The position numbers were made by a program, and so were the translations under genes. The notes beneath the pieces are model-generated. The model ran no database searches, was not told the origin of the DNA, and worked only from the letters and a program-made list of their open reading frames with translations. Shown here in pieces: positions 33,470 through 41,338 of a DNA stretch of 64,000 nt (the stretch's first letter is position 1; every line of letters starts with the position of its first letter). The stretch is from Citrobacter rodentium NBRC 105723 = DSM 16636 (GTDB lineage Bacteria; Pseudomonadota; Gammaproteobacteria; Enterobacterales; Enterobacteriaceae): positions 62,001-126,000 of the forward strand of contig NZ_CP082833.1 of NCBI RefSeq assembly GCF_021278985.1, written 5' to 3'.

Positions 33470-33622
33470 TCCGGCCGAATCAACGCCGAGGATCTGGCGC
33501 AGGGCCGTTTGATCAGGGTGCTGCAACGCTACAGCCAGCGGCTGGAGGGGTCGTTTATCTATTATCCCCATCGCAACGTGTCCCCCGCGCTGAGGGCGGT
33601 GATTGACACCTTAAAACTCTGA
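33470..33622 (+). pseudogene. C-terminal remnant of a LysR-family regulator
   Basis: One frame reads SGRINAEDLAQGRLIRVLQ, then RYSQRLEGSFIYYPHRNVSP and ALRAVIDTLKL before TGA at 33620. This is the typical end of a LysR-type effector domain (D-L-x-x-G-R-L-x-R-V-L ... YYP-x-R ... AL-R-A-x-ID-L). An in-frame TGA at 33461 closes it upstream, and no N-terminal helix-turn-helix is found. It overlaps the last bases of the convergent DeoR-family gene. About 50 of some 300 residues remain. Confidence 0.7.
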
Positions 33623-34390
33623 TGGCTCAGGCTGCACCAGCGTCAACGCCACAGGCAGCGCTTTCAGTTCGTCCTGGGCGGAGTGCGGTAAATTGATGTC
33701 GGTTACGACGTCGGTAAAGCGGCTGAGCGGCGTCACGTTAAACAGCGAATGCGCGCCGTATTTGCTGCTGTCGGCCAGCAGCACTTTCCGCTGAGCGTTA
33801 GCGATGATCTCCTGCTTCAGTCCGGCTTTATCTTCGGTCGGGGTGGTCACCCCTTTTTCCATACTCCAGGTATTGCAGCTCATAAAGGCAATGTCCGGAT
33901 AGACGCTGCGTAACATTTTACGGCCAGATTCGCCGATGCAGGACTGGCTGCTGTCATCAATGCGACCGCCGATAATCGTCACCTCAATCTGGCGAAACTC
34001 GCATAAAAACAGGGCGATGTGCAAATCCACGGTAATCACCCTGAGCGGCAGATGGGTCAGACACTTTGCCAGCTCGAGCATGGTGGTTCCGGCGTCGAGC
34101 ACCACCGCGTCGCCCGGGCGCACCATCGACGCCGCGAAACGGGCGATGGCCCGCTTCTCCGCAGGCGATCGCAGCTGCTTCTCGTTGGTCGTCGGCTGCG
34201 CCGGTTCAAAGCGCCGTAATGCAACACCGCCGTGGCTACGGCTGATCACCCCTTGTTCATCCAGTTTGATCAGATCGCGGCGGATCGTCGCTGGCGATGC
34301 CTCCACCGCATCCACCAGTTGCTCCACGGTGACCAGCGTATGATTTTTCAAATACGCCACAATCTTATCCAGACGGTGTTGTCCTTTCAT
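33611..34390 (-). CDS. DeoR-family transcriptional regulator of the acid-sugar operon
   Basis: A 259-residue DeoR/GlpR-type protein. The N-terminal winged helix has the family pattern RLDKIVAYLKNHTLVTVEQL with ASPATIRRDLIKLDEQGVISR. The C-terminal sugar-phosphate sensor domain contains VLDAGTTMLELAKCL and LLADSSKYGAHSLF. It is the last gene of the kdgT-dtnK-pdxA2 set, nine bases after pdxA2. It most likely represses the operon through the palindromes near 37617 and 37690, responding to a phosphorylated tetronate intermediate. That assignment is inferred from context. Confidence 0.85.
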   Translation of the reverse strand: MKGQHRLDKIVAYLKNHTLVTVEQLVDAVEASPATIRRDLIKLDEQGVISRSHGGVALRRFEPAQPTTNEKQLRSPAEKRAIARFAASMVRPGDAVVLDAGTTMLELAKCLTHLPLRVITVDLHIALFLCEFRQIEVTIIGGRIDDSSQSCIGESGRKMLRSVYPDIAFMSCNTWSMEKGVTTPTEDKAGLKQEIIANAQRKVLLADSSKYGAHSLFNVTPLSRFTDVVTDINLPHSAQDELKALPVALTLVQPEPSEF

Positions 34391-34399
34391 AACAGGAAA

Positions 34400-35383
34400 T
34401 TACGCCAGTTGCATTGCCAGTTTAATCGATACGGCCATGCTCTCAGATTTTGCTTTGCCCGTCCAGGCGATATCAAACGCCGTCCCGTGATCGGCAGAGG
34501 TGCGAATAAACGGCAGACCGGCGGTAATATTCACCCCATCGTAAAAGCCAAGCAGTTTGAGCGGAATATGTCCCTGATCGTGGTACATCGCCACCACCAT
34601 GTCGTACTGCCCTTCATAGGCCTGTAAAAACACGGTATCCGGCGGACACGGACCGTAAACGTCCATTCCCTGCGCCTTCATGTTTTCGATAGCCGGCGCC
34701 ACAATGCGAATTTCCTCATCGCCAAACAGACCGTTTTCGCCAGCGTGCGGGTTCACCCCGGCCACCGCGATGCGCGGATGAGCAAAGCCAACGCGTTTCA
34801 GGAAGCGATCCGCGATGCCAATCACCGTCTCCACGCGCTGCCCGTTAAGGGTATCGAGAAACTTGCGCAGGGCGATATGGGTGGAGACATGAATCACCTT
34901 CAGCCTGTCGGTGTACAGCACCATCGCGTAGTCGCGGCTGTCGGTCAGCGTCGCCAGCAGTTCGGTATGGCCCGGATAGTTATGCCCGGCAAGGTGCAGC
35001 GCCTCTTTATTCAGTGGCGCGGTGGCGATGGCATGAACGTCTCCTTTCATTGCCAGCTCCGTCGCCCGTTTTACGCAGCGGTAGGCGAGATCTCCCGCCT
35101 GCGCCTGCACTTTACCCGGCTCCAGCGCCTCCGGCTGCGCCAGCGGCTCATCAATCACGTGGATCACGCCGGGGGCAAAGCGGGCATCCGCCACCTGTTC
35201 AATCGCGCGGAAGGTGACGCCTTCCGCCAGCCCTTTAGCCTGCAGGCGCTTCAGGGTTTGCAGGCAGCCCACCACCACCAGCGGCGCGCCGTTCAGCTCC
35301 TCTTCGCCGAGCGCTTTGACAATAATTTCCGGACCAATACCCGCCGGATCGCCCATCGTAATCGCAATTGTTTTAGTTACCAC
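34400..35383 (-). CDS. pdxA2: PdxA2-type 4-phospho-D-threonate/erythronate dehydrogenase
   Basis: A 327-residue PdxA-family NAD-dependent oxidative decarboxylase. Work on Salmonella PdxA2 assigns it oxidation of 4-phosphothreonate (or erythronate) to dihydroxyacetone phosphate and CO2, not vitamin B6 synthesis. Metal-binding histidines lie in NYPGHTELLATL, GVNPHAGENG and AMYHDQGHIPLKLLG. The start is GTG at 35383 (V/MTKTIAITMGDPAGIGPE) with GAGGAG seven bases upstream. It overlaps the dtnK stop by 11 bases. An upstream ATG would add 11 residues from dtnK's other frame. Confidence 0.88.
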   Translation of the reverse strand: MVTKTIAITMGDPAGIGPEIIVKALGEEELNGAPLVVVGCLQTLKRLQAKGLAEGVTFRAIEQVADARFAPGVIHVIDEPLAQPEALEPGKVQAQAGDLAYRCVKRATELAMKGDVHAIATAPLNKEALHLAGHNYPGHTELLATLTDSRDYAMVLYTDRLKVIHVSTHIALRKFLDTLNGQRVETVIGIADRFLKRVGFAHPRIAVAGVNPHAGENGLFGDEEIRIVAPAIENMKAQGMDVYGPCPPDTVFLQAYEGQYDMVVAMYHDQGHIPLKLLGFYDGVNITAGLPFIRTSADHGTAFDIAWTGKAKSESMAVSIKLAMQLA

Positions 35384-36644
35384 GGTACATCTCCTCAATA
35401 AAATAAAGCGCATCACACAGGGTGCTGTCTGAACCGAATCCGCCCGCTTTAGTAATCACCGGCAGGTCGTCAATTTCGCTGTTGACGAAGGTCCCGCAGG
35501 GGATACAAGACGCGACTTCGCTCTGGATGCGATACCCTTCCGCCCCGAGCGCGCTGGCGACCGCCGTGGCGATATCGCCGCCGGTCAGGAACAGGCCGCC
35601 AATTCGCGACCGTTCAATGATGCGTAAGGTAATCTTTCCCAGCCTCTGGCTCAGCTGTTCGCCGAGCTGCTGTCGGCTCACGCCCAGCTCGCGGCACAGC
35701 GAGTCAATCATCTGGCGGTCTTCCGCGCTGCGGCTGGTGCGTAAAATGGTATGGTGACGCTGGCCGAGCAGCGCGCAGGCCTGTTCCACCACCGACGCTA
35801 TCTCCTGTTCAGCCTGCGCCGAAGCCAGCCGCGAGGCGTCAATATCCACGACTTTGGCGCGCCCATGACACAGCGCCTTCTCCACCTGGCGGCGCGTGGC
35901 TTCACTCATCGACCCCGCTACCACCAGCACCGGCAGCTCCTGCTTTGCCTGCATAAAGGTTCTGACCGGCAGCGCGTTCGCCAGCCCGGCGGCGCCGACC
36001 AGCAGCGGCATCTCTTTTTGCTCGCAGACGGCGTGGGCGATCAGCGACAGATCGCGATCCTCCACCGCATCGGCCACCACCATACATTCGCCTTCGGCAG
36101 CGTAAGCCGCCAGCAGCGCGCTCAACTCTCCCCGGCGAACCGCGTCAAGCGACACTTCATGCACCGGAACGTCGCTTTGCAGGGCCACCAGCTCCGCAAT
36201 GCGCGAGGAGAGAATCGGCGTCTTCGGATCGCTGGCAAATTCGGTTTCCAGCAGCGGCGTGCCGTTGACCAGGCACAGACCGTCGCGGGTGGTGCGTCCG
36301 GCGGCGGGGATCGCCGCCGCAATCACCGCCAGCCTGCGGCGCGCGGCGCGCATGGCGGCGGTGACTTCTGCCCCGACGTTGCCGCGAAAGGTGGAGTCGA
36401 TCTTTTTATAGACCAGCGGCATCCTGTCCCCTTCGCACCAGGGGGCTAACGCCTGCTGTACGGCTTTCGCCGCCTGCTCTGCGGGTATCGCCCGACTTTC
36501 GGTGTTAATCACCAGCACGTCGGCGCGACGGGAGGGCTTCTGCTCCGGCGTCAGCATCACCTCGGTGCGCGCCCCCTTTTTCGCCAGCTGAACGCCGGTA
36601 TCGTTAGAGCCCGTAAAGTCATCGGCGATAACGATCATTTTCAT
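35373..36644 (-). CDS. dtnK: DUF1537 four-carbon acid sugar kinase (threonate/erythronate kinase)
   Basis: A 423-residue kinase of the DUF1537 family. It has an N-terminal sugar-binding domain (VIADDFTGSNDTGVQLAK, then YKKIDSTFRGNVGAE) and a C-terminal nucleotide-binding domain (GGLFLTGGDIATAVASALG, then CIPCGTF). Related Salmonella DtnK phosphorylates D-threonate at the 4-hydroxyl, giving the PdxA2 substrate. The gene overlaps the permease by four bases and pdxA2 by 11, so all are coupled. Erythronate is an alternative substrate that sequence alone cannot exclude. Confidence 0.87.
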   Translation of the reverse strand: MKMIVIADDFTGSNDTGVQLAKKGARTEVMLTPEQKPSRRADVLVINTESRAIPAEQAAKAVQQALAPWCEGDRMPLVYKKIDSTFRGNVGAEVTAAMRAARRRLAVIAAAIPAAGRTTRDGLCLVNGTPLLETEFASDPKTPILSSRIAELVALQSDVPVHEVSLDAVRRGELSALLAAYAAEGECMVVADAVEDRDLSLIAHAVCEQKEMPLLVGAAGLANALPVRTFMQAKQELPVLVVAGSMSEATRRQVEKALCHGRAKVVDIDASRLASAQAEQEIASVVEQACALLGQRHHTILRTSRSAEDRQMIDSLCRELGVSRQQLGEQLSQRLGKITLRIIERSRIGGLFLTGGDIATAVASALGAEGYRIQSEVASCIPCGTFVNSEIDDLPVITKAGGFGSDSTLCDALYFIEEMYRGN

Positions 36645-37594
36645 GCTTTCTTCTCCTTAACGTTCTGACGCGCCTGCTTCTTTGCCACCCATGAGGTGAG
36701 GATCGGCGTCAGAATCGCGGTGGTAATCACCGATGCGGCAATCAGCGGCGCGGCGGCGGCGGCAACCTGCGCCAGCGACGGATCGGCCTGGGCAATCGCC
36801 AGCGGCGTCGCGACGGCGTTACCGGCGGTGCTGGAGGCAGCGGCGCCGGCAATTCCGCTTCCGCCGACCAGGCGATCGGCGCGAATGTTAAAGAAACCGC
36901 CAACGAAAGTGGTCAGCACGCCGAGCAGAACGCCCGCCAGTCCGCCCTGCAACAGCATTTCAAGGTTGACACCGGCCCCCAGCGCAAAGGCGAAGAACGG
37001 GATCAGCAGCGGACCGCCTTTGGTCAGAAAGTCACGCATATGCGGATCGAGGTTGCCGAGGATCATCCCCACCACCAGCGGAATCAGTACCGCCACCAGC
37101 GCCATGATCGGAATGTTGGCCATCCCCGCGGCGCCCAGCGCGATCATGGTAAAGAACGGCCCGTCATTCAGTGACAGAATCGAAATTGCCCCAACGTCAC
37201 GCTCGTTGCCAAACTCGCCGACCAGCGCGGCGTAAAGCCCGCCGTTGGAGTTACTCATCGCGGCGATAATCGCCACGCCGCTTAAGCCGAAAATCCCCTC
37301 CGCGCCGAACAGATGCTCCACGCCGAGGCCAATCGCGATGGCGACCAGCAGCTTAGTCAGCGTAATCGTACCGCCCTGCAACAGCGCCTGCGGCGCCGCT
37401 TTGACGCTGATGCCCGCGCCCATGCACAGCAGAAATGCGCCTATCAGCGGCGCGGCGCCGTTTTTAAACAATGCGGTGGTGAAACCGCCGATCTCCAGCG
37501 CCTGCGGGGCAAAGGTATTGATTATCGCGCCGATAACCAGTGGCACTACCATCATGCCGCCAGGGACGCGTTCTATTGCTTTCTTGATGTTCAT
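36641..37594 (-). CDS. kdgT: KdgT-family permease of the acid-sugar operon
   Basis: A 317-residue membrane protein with about ten hydrophobic segments, starting MNIKKAIERVPGGMMVVPL as in 2-keto-3-deoxygluconate permeases. Conserved GAFLLCMGAGISVKAAP and AMSNSNGGLYAALVGEFG are present. Its place at the head of an operon for a tetronate kinase and dehydrogenase suggests it carries threonate or erythronate rather than 2-keto-3-deoxygluconate. The ATG at 37594 was chosen by family fit; an upstream ATG lies in the promoter palindrome. Confidence 0.87.
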   Translation of the reverse strand: MNIKKAIERVPGGMMVVPLVIGAIINTFAPQALEIGGFTTALFKNGAAPLIGAFLLCMGAGISVKAAPQALLQGGTITLTKLLVAIAIGLGVEHLFGAEGIFGLSGVAIIAAMSNSNGGLYAALVGEFGNERDVGAISILSLNDGPFFTMIALGAAGMANIPIMALVAVLIPLVVGMILGNLDPHMRDFLTKGGPLLIPFFAFALGAGVNLEMLLQGGLAGVLLGVLTTFVGGFFNIRADRLVGGSGIAGAAASSTAGNAVATPLAIAQADPSLAQVAAAAAPLIAASVITTAILTPILTSWVAKKQARQNVKEKKA

Positions 37595-37616
37595 GGTCTT
37601 CCCGCCTGTTGTCCTG

Positions 37617-37638
37617 TTGTGATTAAATAAAATCACAA
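37617..37638. promoter_or_regulatory. Proximal palindrome in the kdgT-dtnK-pdxA2 promoter
   Basis: Half-sites TTGTGATT and AATCACAA are perfect inverted repeats separated by six A/T bases. The site lies 22 bases before the permease start and overlaps the expected transcription start. It is a candidate operator for the DeoR-family regulator. Confidence 0.6.
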
Positions 37639-37640
37639 AG

Positions 37641-37669
37641 ATTATATTTAATCAATTTTAGATCAGAAA
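37641..37669 (-). promoter_or_regulatory. Likely promoter of the acid-sugar operon
   Basis: On the minus strand, a perfect TATAAT (37641-37646) is preceded 17 bases upstream by a weak TTTCTG (37664-37669). It lies between the two palindromes, so repressor bound at both could close the promoter. Confidence 0.45.
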
Positions 37670-37689
37670 GGTGTCAGATCACAGTTCTT

Positions 37690-37711
37690 AATTGATTAAT
37701 AAAAATCAATT
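37690..37711. promoter_or_regulatory. Distal palindrome in the kdgT-dtnK-pdxA2 promoter
   Basis: Half-sites AATTGATT and AATCAATT are perfect inverted repeats with a six-base spacer. The inner 16 bases differ from the proximal palindrome at only two positions. The two centres are 73 bases apart, about seven helical turns. Confidence 0.6.
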
Positions 37712-37724
37712 GTACTTTTTCGGC

Positions 37725-37753
37725 GCAAAAAAAGCCGGACGCTGACGTCCGGC
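37725..37753 (-). terminator. Rho-independent terminator of yacL
   Basis: On the minus strand, GCCGGACG and CGTCCGGC form a perfect 8-bp stem with a 4-base loop followed by eight U residues. It begins 22 bases after the yacL stop. Confidence 0.88.
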
Positions 37754-37775
37754 GCTCTCTGATGATTGAATTCGC

Positions 37776-38138
37776 TCAGGATTGTCGTAAAAAGTCGCGA
37801 TAGGCTTTCACCACCTGCAGAAAATCTTCCACGCCGCACAGCGACAGGCTCTCTTCATCGTAGTAGTTCATACCTTCTTCCATTTCGTCCCCGGTAAACT
37901 CCAGCTGGTTGGCGCGGATCATCACCTCTTCGCCGTCCATCCAGAGCGTATACTCATGACCGGCCCGCTGCCAGGAACGCTCGCTGCCCTTCACCGCCTG
38001 CGCCGCCTGTTCCACTTCATCAAGCAGCGTCAGGTTCTCCTTTACCTCTTCATTGAACCAGTGACCCACCACTTCGTGGCCCATCGACATACGCACTAAA
38101 ACCCGCCCGGTAACATCGCGCAGAAATTCGTAATCCAT
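37776..38138 (-). CDS. yacL: UPF0231 family protein YacL
   Basis: A 120-residue acidic protein, the same length as E. coli YacL. It starts MDYEFLRDVTGRVLVRMSMG and includes HEVVGHWFNEEVKENLTLLD and EEGMNYYDEESLSLCGVEDF. No catalytic motif or membrane segment is visible, and its function is unknown. A longer reading frame upstream has no family support. Downstream of acnB, but a 200-base gap with REP-like DNA separates them. Confidence 0.9.
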   Translation of the reverse strand: MDYEFLRDVTGRVLVRMSMGHEVVGHWFNEEVKENLTLLDEVEQAAQAVKGSERSWQRAGHEYTLWMDGEEVMIRANQLEFTGDEMEEGMNYYDEESLSLCGVEDFLQVVKAYRDFLRQS

Positions 38139-38229
38139 AAGGTGTTCCTCTGCAAAGCCCTTGGGGTAATTATCGCAGCAGAGAGAAAGAAAAAAAGCGT
38201 GCAAAGTGGGAGGAATGAAAATAAAAACC

Positions 38230-38336
38230 CACCGCAGTTGCGATGGGTTATGCAGGCTACCCGGACGGGATGGCGGCGTCACGCCTGATCCGCTCCGGGA
38301 AAATCCCGAAGAGCGGATAAGGCAGCCGCCTCCGGT
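38230..38336. repeat. Diverged BIME between acnB and yacL
   Basis: Inverted units GACGGGATGGCGGCGTCACG / CCTGATCCGCTCCGGG and GAGCGGATAAGGCAGCCG / CCTCCGGTAA form a degenerate REP pair right after the acnB stop. Confidence 0.6.
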
Positions 38337-38339
38337 AAA

Positions 38340-40937
38340 TTACACTGCCGTCTGGAAGATCACTCCGTCAGCCTTCTCGGTGTACTGGGAAAGCTGGTCG
38401 AAGTTCAGATAGCGGTAGGTATCGACAGCGGTTTTGTCCACCTGCGCCACGTAGGTCTGATACTCTTCCGGCGTCGGCAGTTTACCGATCAGCGCCGCAA
38501 CCGCCGCCAGTTCCGCAGAGGCCAGGAAGACGTTCGCTCCGGTGCCCAGACGGTTCGGGAAGTTACGGGTGGAGGTAGAAACCACCGTCGCGCCGTCGGC
38601 GACGCGCGCCTGGTTACCCATGCACAGCGAACAGCCGGGGATCTCAATCCGCGCGCCGCTCTTGCCGAAGACGCTGTAATAGCCCTCTTCCGTTAGCTGC
38701 GCGGCATCCATACGGGTTGGCGGCGCCACCCACAGACGGGTCGGCAGCTGACCTTTGTGCGCATCCAGCAGTTTTCCGGCGGCGCGGAAGTGACCGATGT
38801 TGGTCATGCAGGAACCGATAAACACTTCGTCAATCTTCTCGCCCTGGACGTCAGAGAGCAGACGCGCGTCGTCCGGATCGTTCGGCGCGCACAGAATCGG
38901 CTCTTTAATGTCAGCCAGATCGATGTCGATCACCGCGGCGTATTCCGCATCGGCGTCAGCTTCCAGCAGCTGCGGGTCCGCCAGCCATTTTTCCATCCCC
39001 TGAATACGGCGTTCCAGGGTGCGACGGTCGCCGTAACCTTCGGCGATCATCCATTTCAGCAGCACGATATTGGAGTTCAGGTACTCGATAATCGGCTCTT
39101 TGTTCAGCTTAATGGTACAACCGGCAGCGGAACGCTCGGCGGAGGCATCGGTCAGCTCAAACGCCTGCTCGACTTTCAGATCCGGCAGGCCTTCAATCTC
39201 CAGGATACGACCCGAGAAGATGTTTTTCTTGCCTTTCTTCTCAACGGTCAGCAGGCCCTGTTTGATGGCGTACAGGGGGATCGCATGCACCAGATCGCGC
39301 AGGGTGATGCCCGGCTGCATTTTGCCTTTGAAGCGCACCAGCACCGATTCCGGCATATCCAGCGGCATTACGCCGGTTGCGGCGGCAAAGGCCACCAGAC
39401 CGGAACCCGCCGGGAAAGAGATGCCGATCGGGAAGCGGGTATGGGAGTCGCCGCCGGTGCCGACGGTATCCGGCAGCAGCATACGGTTCAGCCAGGAGTG
39501 GATAACGCCATCCCCCGGACGCAGCGACACACCGCCGCGGTTCATGATGAAGTCCGGCAGGGTGTGATGGGTGGTCACGTCAACCGGCTTCGGATAGGCC
39601 GCGGTATGGCAGAAAGACTGCATCACCAGATCGGAAGAGAAACCCAGGCAGGCCAGGTCTTTCAGTTCGTCACGGGTCATCGGGCCGGTGGTGTCCTGAG
39701 AACCAACCGAGGTCATCTTCGGCTCGCAGTAAGCGCCCGGACGAACGCCGGCGACGCCGCAGGCGCGACCAACCATTTTCTGCGCCAGCGAGAAGCCGCG
39801 GCTGCTTTCCGCCACGTCTTTCGCCTGACGGAAAACGTCTGAGTGCGGCAGACCCAGCGCTTCACGCGCCTTGGTGGTCAGACCGCGGCCAATGATCAGC
39901 GGAATACGGCCACCGGCGCGCACTTCATCGATCAGCACGTCGGTTTTCAGGGCAAAGGTCGCCAGCAGTTCGCCGCTTTCATGGTTGCGCACTTCGCCTT
40001 TATAAGGGTAAACGTCAATCACATCGCCCATATTCAGGTTTGATACGTCCACTTCCACCGGCAGCGCGCCCGCATCTTCCATCGTGTTAAAGAAGATTGG
40101 CGCGATTTTACCGCCCAGCACCAGACCGCCGCCGCGCTTGTTCGGCACGTACGGAATATCGTCGCCCATAAACCACAGCACCGAGTTAGTAGCCGATTTA
40201 CGCGAAGAACCGGTCCCCACGACGTCGCCAACGTAGGCCAGCGGGAAACCTTTCTGCTGCAATGCTTCGATCTGTTTGATCGGGCCGACGGCGCCTGGCT
40301 GATCCGGCTCAATGCCTTCACGGGCGTTTTTCAGCATCGCCAGCGCGTGCAGCGGGATATCCGGACGGGACCAGGCGTCCGGCGCCGGAGAGAGATCGTC
40401 AGTGTTGGTTTCACCGGTCACTTTGAAGACGGTGACGGTCATTTTTTCTGCCAGCTCAGGACGGCTCAGGAACCATTCGGCATCCGCCCAGGAGTGCATC
40501 ACCTGCTTCGCAAATGCGTTGCCCGCTTTGGCTTTTTCTTCCACATCATAGAAGTTATCGAACATCAGCAGGGTGTGGGACAGCGCTTTGGCGGCAATCG
40601 GCGCCAGCTTGTCGTTGTCGAGGGCGTCAATCAGCGGATGGATGTTGTAACCACCCTGCATGGTGCCAAGCAGTTCGATGGCTTTTTCAGGCGTAACCAG
40701 CGGAGAGGTCGTTTCGCCTTTGGCGACGGCAGCGAGAAAACCCGCTTTAACGTAGGCGGCTTCATCGACGCCAGGGGGAACACGGTTGATTAACAGGTCT
40801 AACAGGAACTCTTCTTCGCCCGCAGGCGGGTTCTTCAGCAGCTCGACGAGCGCGGCCATTTGGGTTGCATCTAAGGGTTTGGGCACAATCCCCTCGGCGG
40901 CACGTTCAGCTACGTGCTTACGGTATTCTTCTAGCAC
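38340..40937 (-). CDS. acnB: Aconitate hydratase B
   Basis: AcnB is the main TCA-cycle aconitase, interconverting citrate and isocitrate, and its apo-form can bind mRNA. The 865-residue length equals E. coli. Order: an N-terminal HEAT-like domain (about 1-160), the swivel domain, then the 4Fe-4S catalytic domains. The cluster cysteines are C710 in IGSCMTNIGHF, and C769 and C772 in GCSLCMGNQ. I chose the GTG at 40937 (V/MLEEYRKHVAERAAEG), preceded by GAGGAG, as in E. coli; an upstream ATG adds nine unrelated residues. Confidence 0.97.
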   Translation of the reverse strand: MLEEYRKHVAERAAEGIVPKPLDATQMAALVELLKNPPAGEEEFLLDLLINRVPPGVDEAAYVKAGFLAAVAKGETTSPLVTPEKAIELLGTMQGGYNIHPLIDALDNDKLAPIAAKALSHTLLMFDNFYDVEEKAKAGNAFAKQVMHSWADAEWFLSRPELAEKMTVTVFKVTGETNTDDLSPAPDAWSRPDIPLHALAMLKNAREGIEPDQPGAVGPIKQIEALQQKGFPLAYVGDVVGTGSSRKSATNSVLWFMGDDIPYVPNKRGGGLVLGGKIAPIFFNTMEDAGALPVEVDVSNLNMGDVIDVYPYKGEVRNHESGELLATFALKTDVLIDEVRAGGRIPLIIGRGLTTKAREALGLPHSDVFRQAKDVAESSRGFSLAQKMVGRACGVAGVRPGAYCEPKMTSVGSQDTTGPMTRDELKDLACLGFSSDLVMQSFCHTAAYPKPVDVTTHHTLPDFIMNRGGVSLRPGDGVIHSWLNRMLLPDTVGTGGDSHTRFPIGISFPAGSGLVAFAAATGVMPLDMPESVLVRFKGKMQPGITLRDLVHAIPLYAIKQGLLTVEKKGKKNIFSGRILEIEGLPDLKVEQAFELTDASAERSAAGCTIKLNKEPIIEYLNSNIVLLKWMIAEGYGDRRTLERRIQGMEKWLADPQLLEADADAEYAAVIDIDLADIKEPILCAPNDPDDARLLSDVQGEKIDEVFIGSCMTNIGHFRAAGKLLDAHKGQLPTRLWVAPPTRMDAAQLTEEGYYSVFGKSGARIEIPGCSLCMGNQARVADGATVVSTSTRNFPNRLGTGANVFLASAELAAVAALIGKLPTPEEYQTYVAQVDKTAVDTYRYLNFDQLSQYTEKADGVIFQTAV

Positions 40938-41338
40938 GACGGTTCTCCTCGCTCTCATTGTCATAGTGCGGCGCTTTTATCGATGGGCGATTTTCTTCAC
41001 GCTCCTGTGAGACAGCAGTTAGTTGGGTAAATGCCCGGTACCGCAACGGGCAGAATAGCAGGATTTTAGTGGGGTGTTAATCTGTTTACAAAAAAGCAAC
41101 ATAAAAAAAGTGGCTGAATCGTTAAGGATGGTCTAATGCCCGTTGTGCTCGTGGCAAAAGGCAATTAAGCGCTGTTACAAAGGGTCACATTAATTTTGCG
41201 CTCTCCTCAGCGCCCCGTGGTCGCGATCACAGGATTAGTCAAAAATTAAACTATCGGCTCTCTATACTCACCCCCACTGCGCCTGCGGGTGGCAGCAATT
41301 CGACCACAGCGATTTCTTGAGGAATCGGGAGTAAGAAA
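40938..41338. other. Divergent promoter region between acnB and yacH
   Basis: These 401 bases contain no credible gene. The acnB side is A/T-rich (ATCTGTTTACAAAAAAGCAA). On the yacH side, TATACT at 41263-41268 could be a -10 box. CGTGG and TCACA, six bases apart near 41216-41231, form a weak CRP-like site. In E. coli acnB responds to several global regulators, but I cannot place those sites with confidence here. Confidence 0.5.

Noticed and set aside
33313..33606. A 97-codon open frame between speD and the DeoR-family gene
   Set aside because: It starts inside a REP element and its translation has no family pattern. A different frame of the same DNA gives the LysR-family remnant.
37617..37638. 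TGTGA and TCACA halves suggesting a CRP site upstream of kdgT
   Set aside because: The halves are ten bases apart instead of six. The matching palindrome at 37690 lacks TGTGA, so a dedicated operator is more likely.
38757..39842. A 361-codon open frame opposite acnB
   Set aside because: It lies inside the conserved acnB gene and its translation is the usual His/Gln/Arg-rich antisense product.
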